DNA of 64,000 bases from Typhlomys cinereus (lineage: Eukaryota; Chordata; Mammalia; Rodentia; Platacanthomyidae): positions 1,637,423-1,701,422 of the forward strand of contig JALPQD010000248.1 in assembly GCA_023101885.1 (NCBI GenBank), in the 5' to 3' direction. Numbering within the stretch: position 1 is the stretch's first letter; each line of letters opens with the position of its first letter. Below are positions 59,188 to 64,000 of the stretch, in pieces. The notes beneath the pieces are model-generated. The model did no database searches and was not told the DNA's origin. It saw only the letters and a list, made by a program, of their open reading frames with translations. Both the position numbers and the translations under genes were made by a program.

Positions 59188-59819
59188 ATTTTTAACCTTT
59201 ACTCTATGAACAAATTTGATTGAGAGATATGTACCCTCAAATTATTTGGGTTTTCCCTTACCTGAATTAAAATTTTCAATCTGTAAGTAAAAGCGTGGTG
59301 AACGTGGAATCCTTTTGTCTATCATTTGTACAAAACAGCCCTCCAAACAGCTAGCCCTTAAGGGAAAAAAAAAGTGCTGAAGGTCACCTTCTCTTGTGCT
59401 GAAGAATGTAAACTTTGGAATCTAGGGTAAAAGGAGTTTAAAGTCAAAACCTTCCTTCAATATATCTCTGAGTTTTTATTAATTTAGTATTGATTCTTTT
59501 TTAACTCAGTTCAAGTTAGCTAACCAAATGGGAATTATTAGTATGAAAGTAGAAATTATTTGGGTAAAGATTGCATAAGGTACAATTATCAATATTTATC
59601 TCCTCTAGAATTCACAAAATGAAAATGGAATTTATCCATATTGAATTTCAAAAAATAAGTTATTTAACTTATTCTAATATTTAGACACTTTTATTCTTCC
59701 TTACCTAATGTATTTCTTTGATAATTCACTACATTTTAGAAACAAGTATTTACAAAAGTCTCAGAAAGATAGTGTCAAAATTTCTCTTAGGAATTTTTTT
59801 ATGTTGTAATCTTTTTCTT
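59188..59819. other. Unassigned AT-rich DNA
   Basis: No gene or repeat recognised before the 3' end of the L1 at 59820. Confidence 0.4.
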
Positions 59820-60479
59820 CATATTTTTATATGTTTACAAGCTTATTGGATATGCATTCTAGCTTCCCTCCCTCTCCATTCGCCTCCATTCCCTCCCTCC
59901 CCTTCACCATTCTCTCCCACCTTCTCCCAACCTTCCACCTATGTGCTTCTATGACCACAAAGTTAACTCTGATCTCTCTACACCTGTGGGTGTCAGGTCT
60001 CGATGGTATATCAAGTTACCTCTCTTAATACCAACACAGATATGTGCATTTCCCTTAACTAATCCAGGTTTAGACCCAAAGGGTTCCACTGTAATTGTTC
60101 ATTCAATGAGTAAAATAACTGCTAACAACAGATCACTTTGATATACTGTCTTTCTAACTATAGGTTTATTGGCTGTCTTCCCTATTGATTTTTTTCCTTC
60201 CCTTTTTTTCATGGGTTCTTGTTCTAGTTTACAATAATAGAGATGTATATCTTTCTGACAAACAGTCTTGAATCCAATAAAAAAGCTGTTGCTTATCTCC
60301 TTGATACTCATACTACTATTATAGAGATGGTCACAAATTGCCATGCTGATTTACATTGCAACTTACATATTTTGTGCCATTGATGGGGCTGACTTCTCTC
60401 TCCCAATAAGTTCTACAGTATTCCTTGGCACTATATAGCTACCCAGCGAGGAGAAAGTCCACAGACCAGTTCTCGTTGA

Positions 60480-63400
60480 TATATTTTGACCATGTTCTGT
60501 GATCTTGAGCATTTATTGTTCTGCTTAGAAAGTCTTTACCTAAGCCTATGTACTTCTTATTATTTCTTCAAATAATTTCAGAATTTCAGGTTTAATAATT
60601 GAAGTCTTTGATCCATTTGGAATTGACTTTTGTCTGAAGAGAGAGGCCAACAGTCAATTTTTCTTCTTCTACATGTAGATGTCCAGTTTTCCCAACACCA
60701 CTTGTGGAAGATGTGTCTTTTCCCCAGCATGCATGTTTGTACCTTTGTCAAAAATTAAGTGGCTGTATGTGTGTAGTTTTTATCTGGGTACTCTGTTCTG
60801 ATCCATTGGTCAATGTATTCATTTTTGTGCCAGTATGAAGCTGTTTTTATTACTGTTGCTCTGTAATATAGTTTGAAGTCTGGTATGGTGATACCTTCAG
60901 CAGTCTTCTTATTGCCAAAAATTGTTTTGGCTAATCATTGTTTTTTGTTCTTCCATATGAATTTTGAGATTGTTTTTTCCAGTTCTGTGAACAATTGCAT
61001 TGGGGTTTTAATTGGAACTGTGTTGAATTTCTATATTGCTTTGTGTAGGAGGTCATTTTCACAATATTGATCCTACCAATCTGTGAGAAAGAAAGGACTT
61101 TCACCTTCTAGTGTCTTTTTAATATCTTTCAGCAGTGTTTTATAGTTTCCATTGTACAAGTCTTTTATTTCCTTGGTTAAATTTATTCCAAAGTATTTTA
61201 TTTTCTTTGTAGCTATGGAGAATGAGATTGATTCTCTCATTTCTTTCTCAGCTTGCTTATCTCTGGTATATAGGACAGCTAATGACTTTTGTATGTTTAT
61301 TTTGCAGCCTGCCACTTTAATGAAATTATTCATTAATTCGAGTAGTTCCTTGGGGGAGTCATGTGGCTATCTCACACAAAGAATTATATCATCAGCAAAC
61401 AAGGCTATATGACTTCGTCCTTAGCTATCTGTATCCATTTTATTTCATTCTCTTGCCTAGCTAGTTCTAGCTAGTACTTCAAGCACAGTTTTGAACAGGA
61501 GTGGTGACACTGGATAGCCTTGTATCATTCTGGATCTAAGATGGAATGTTTCAAGTTTTTTCCTATTTACAATGATGACAATGACACTTGCTTTATTTTT
61601 GTCATATATAACCTTTATCAAACTGAGATAGATCCTCTCCATTCTTTTTTCTCTAAAACTTTTATCATGAAGGGATGTTGGATGTTGTCAAATGCCTTTT
61701 GTGCATTTAATGAGAGGATTATATGATTTTGGTTTTTGAATCTGTTAATATAAGGAATCATATTTATTGATTTATGCATGTTAAAGCATCCTTGCATTCC
61801 TTGTATGAACCCTAATTGTTCATGATGTATGATCCTTTGGATATGTTTTTGGATTTGATTTGTTAGTATTTTATTGAGGATTTTGGCTTCTGTGTTCATT
61901 GGTGACATTGATCTATAATTCTCTTTCTTTGATGTGTCTTTAGAATCAGAGTTATATTGGCTTCATAGAAAGAGTTTTGGGAGTATTCCTTCTTTCTCTA
62001 TTTTATGGAATAATTTGAGGAGTAGTAATGTTAATTGTCCTCTGAAGGCCTGATATAATTCTGTACTGAATTCATCTGGTCTTGGGTTTTTATTAGTTGG
62101 GAGACTTATAATTACTGTTTCAATTTCATCTCTTGTTATTAGCCTGTTTATTGTATCTATTACATCTTGAGTCAGTTTTGGTAGGTTATATGTGTTTAGG
62201 AATTCATCCATTTTTTTTACATTGTCCAATTTAAGAAAATATAAATTTTCAATGTACATCCTTATGATTCTCTGGATTTCTCCAGTATCTGTTTTAATTT
62301 CTCCCTTTTCATTTCTGATTTGGTGGATTTAAATGTTCTCTCTTCTTTTGGTTAGTGAATCTAAGGGGTTGTCAATCTTGTTTATCTTTTCAAAAAACCA
62401 GCTCTTTGATTCATTAATTTTCTTGTATTGCCCTTTTTCAGTTCTAATTCATTGATTTCTGCATGGATTTTAGATATTTCTTCCTATATGCTACTTTTAA
62501 GATTGGTTTTTTCCTTTTTTAACCAAGGCTTTAACGCATAACATTAGCCATTTACTATCTTTCCTTTTTTATGATGTAGGCATTTAGTACTATAAACGTT
62601 CCTCTTAGAACCACTTTCAATGAGTCCCATAGATTTTGATAGACTGTGCCTTCATTTTCATTGGTTTCAACGAAGAACTTAATTTCCAGTTTTACTTCAT
62701 TTTGACTAATTCCTCACTTAAAATATTTTATTTAGAAAATCAACAAACCATAATTCAGAACATCAGAGACTCTATATCAACCACCTGGAATCAGGCCTGC
62801 CTAATCTCTCCCCATCCTGAAGCTCAGGGAAATTTGCAGAAGAGGGGGCGGTAAGATTGTAAGAGAACAAGGATGGGAGGAGTCATGATATGCAAGATAC
62901 TCCACACGTTAGGTCCGAAGCAATCATAATAGGACTCTGCATGATCTGCACAATGACCAACACATCATTGACCCCTCAAAGTCTAGCATGGACTAAAGGC
63001 ACTAAGACCTTGAAGCAAGGGATTAACAGTCACAATAGTGTTCCTATACTTAAGGGGAACACAAGCAAAAGTTCTAGGAAATGCCACTGAGTCCTTACAC
63101 CTCATCAGAGAGGAGGACCAAGAGGAAAGTTAAACAAACACATTAAAGGATGCTCCAGGGATGGGGGGAGGGGGCACTGGGAGAAAGGGAGGGAGGGGGA
63201 AAAGAAAGGGAAAAGGGGGAAAGAAGCCAGGAGGTCCAGGGAGGGGTGGAGAGAGGGAGGGGACCGGGGTACCTATTACATTTGTATGAGTGGAAAAAAA
63301 TAAATACATTATTTAAAAATATTTTATTTAGCTTCCATGAGTTTGTGTAGTTTCAATTGTTTCCTTTGTTGGAGATATGTATCTTTGTTCAGGTAGTATG

Positions 63401-64000
63401 CAGTGAATGATTTCAATTTTTTTTGTATATATGGAGGCTTGATTTGTGTCCTAATATATGGACTATTTTTGAGAATGTTCCATGAGCTGGTGAGTTTAAT
63501 GTATATTCTTTAGTGTTTGGACAAAATGTTCTGTAGATATCTGTAAGATCCATTTGATTTAATGTTTCATTTAACTCCAATGTGTCTCTGCTTAACTTTT
63601 GGCCCATTGACCTGTCCAGTGGTATAAGTGGGGTATTGAAGTCTCCATTTTGGATTAATTAGTTGTTTGTCTCCTCTAGTGTTTGTTTAATAAATTTGGG
63701 TGCTTCCATGTCTGGTACATATATGTTTAAGATTGTAAGATCATCTTGCTGGAATTTTTCATCTACTAAGATGTAGTAATCATTTGTATCTCATGTTGTT
63801 TGCCTTAGTTTGAAGTCTATTTTGTCTGATATTAAGATGTCAAGTACTACTTGTTTCCTTTTGCGGTTTGATTGGAGTGCTTTTGACCATCCTTTTACCC
63901 TGAGAAAGTGTTTATCTTTCAAGGTGAGGTTTGTTTCTTGGAGAAAGAGAATTTATGGGTCATGATGTTTAATCCAAGTTATAAGCCTGGGTCTCTTGAT
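60480..64000 (-). pseudogene. L1 ORF2 of the older subfamily, broken
   Basis: The best open blocks are 61618-61908 ([10 protein letters not shown], with [10 protein letters not shown] upstream) and 61963-62259 (FSTELYQAF). RT motif FADD is encoded intact at 61388-61399. The thumb region reads FGINLTKEIKDLYNG (61073-61333). Endonuclease sequence lies at 63332-64000 ([20 protein letters not shown]). Frameshifts separate all blocks, and an L1 3' end (62736-63315) is inserted between RT and endonuclease parts. Clearly inactive. Confidence 0.85.
62736..63315 (+). mobile_element. L1 3' end with perfect 16-bp TSD
   Basis: Begins 'aaaatcaacaaaccataatt' of the 3' UTR, crosses the G-rich tract (63155-63265) and ends 'catttgtatgagtgg' plus an A-rich tail. 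The exact TSD aaaatattttatttag is at 62720-62735 and 63316-63331. Inserted opposite to the host L1. The subgroup is shared with 15405-15682 and 21180-21385. Confidence 0.95.

Larger units (their letters stand above)
59820..64000 (-). mobile_element. Older L1 (Lx-like subfamily), continues past window
   Basis: The 3' UTR is at the left: pyrimidine-rich tract 59865-59945 and 'acacctgtgggtgtcaggtc' at 59980, a different 3' UTR from the other L1s here. ORF2 follows on the reverse strand from about 60480, and the endonuclease region reaches the window edge. Another L1 3' end interrupts it at 62736. The element must extend beyond 64000 (rest of endonuclease, ORF1, 5' UTR). Confidence 0.85.

Overview
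The window looks like a mammalian, non-coding 'gene desert' from a mouse-like (myomorph) rodent. The evidence is the repeat content: B1, B3 and B4 SINEs, a tRNA-derived B2-type SINE with a (CA)n/AATAAA tail, many L1 copies, ERVL-MaLR LTRs and two ERVK-type solo LTRs. The L1 3' UTR and the CA-tailed SINE do not match the mouse or rat families I know, so a non-murine lineage (for example a jerboa or jumping-mouse relative) is a guess only. I found no host protein-coding gene, no RNA gene and no CRISPR. Every long open frame is a transposon fragment, a simple repeat or a shadow frame.

Layout. 1-12 kb: AT-rich unassigned DNA with old SINEs, two (CA)n tracts, a 287-bp TTTC/TC tract, a 1.1-kb L1 3' end with a 15-bp target-site duplication (TSD), and an ancient L1 split by a MaLR solo LTR (TSD catac) and an ERVK solo LTR. 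12-21.4 kb: old L1 debris, a MaLR solo LTR (TSD ataag), and two CA-tailed SINEs, one inside an L1 3' UTR. 21.6-23.4 kb: a complete, young MaLR retrotransposon with 413/414-bp LTRs about 2% diverged and TSD atatg. 23.6-24.3 kb: a B3 SINE split by an ERVK LTR with a 6-bp TSD.

24.6-37.7 kb is a deep nest. An old MaLR element is split by a full-length minus-strand L1 (26651-37150). That L1 is itself split by three younger L1 insertions, two of which carry 5' inversions. 38.6-54.7 kb is a second nest. An old near-full-length plus-strand L1 (about 40070-54712) is interrupted by a CA-tailed SINE, by a 7.3-kb block holding a younger full-length L1 plus an extra L1 3' end, and by a 0.5-kb L1 3' end.

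54.7-64 kb: ancient L1 pieces, a MaLR LTR, an ERVL (MT2/MLT2-like) LTR, and an older L1 subfamily on the minus strand that runs off the end and contains one more L1 3' end with a 16-bp TSD.

The elements form a relative-age ladder. Ancient L1, old MaLR and old L1 copies are the hosts. Young L1 3' ends, the CA-tailed SINE and ERVK LTRs are the guests. All L1 ORFs seen are broken. The least decayed is the inverted copy at 30651-33720, whose reverse-transcriptase and C-terminal segments are almost open. Boundaries given without a TSD are accurate to a few tens of bases.
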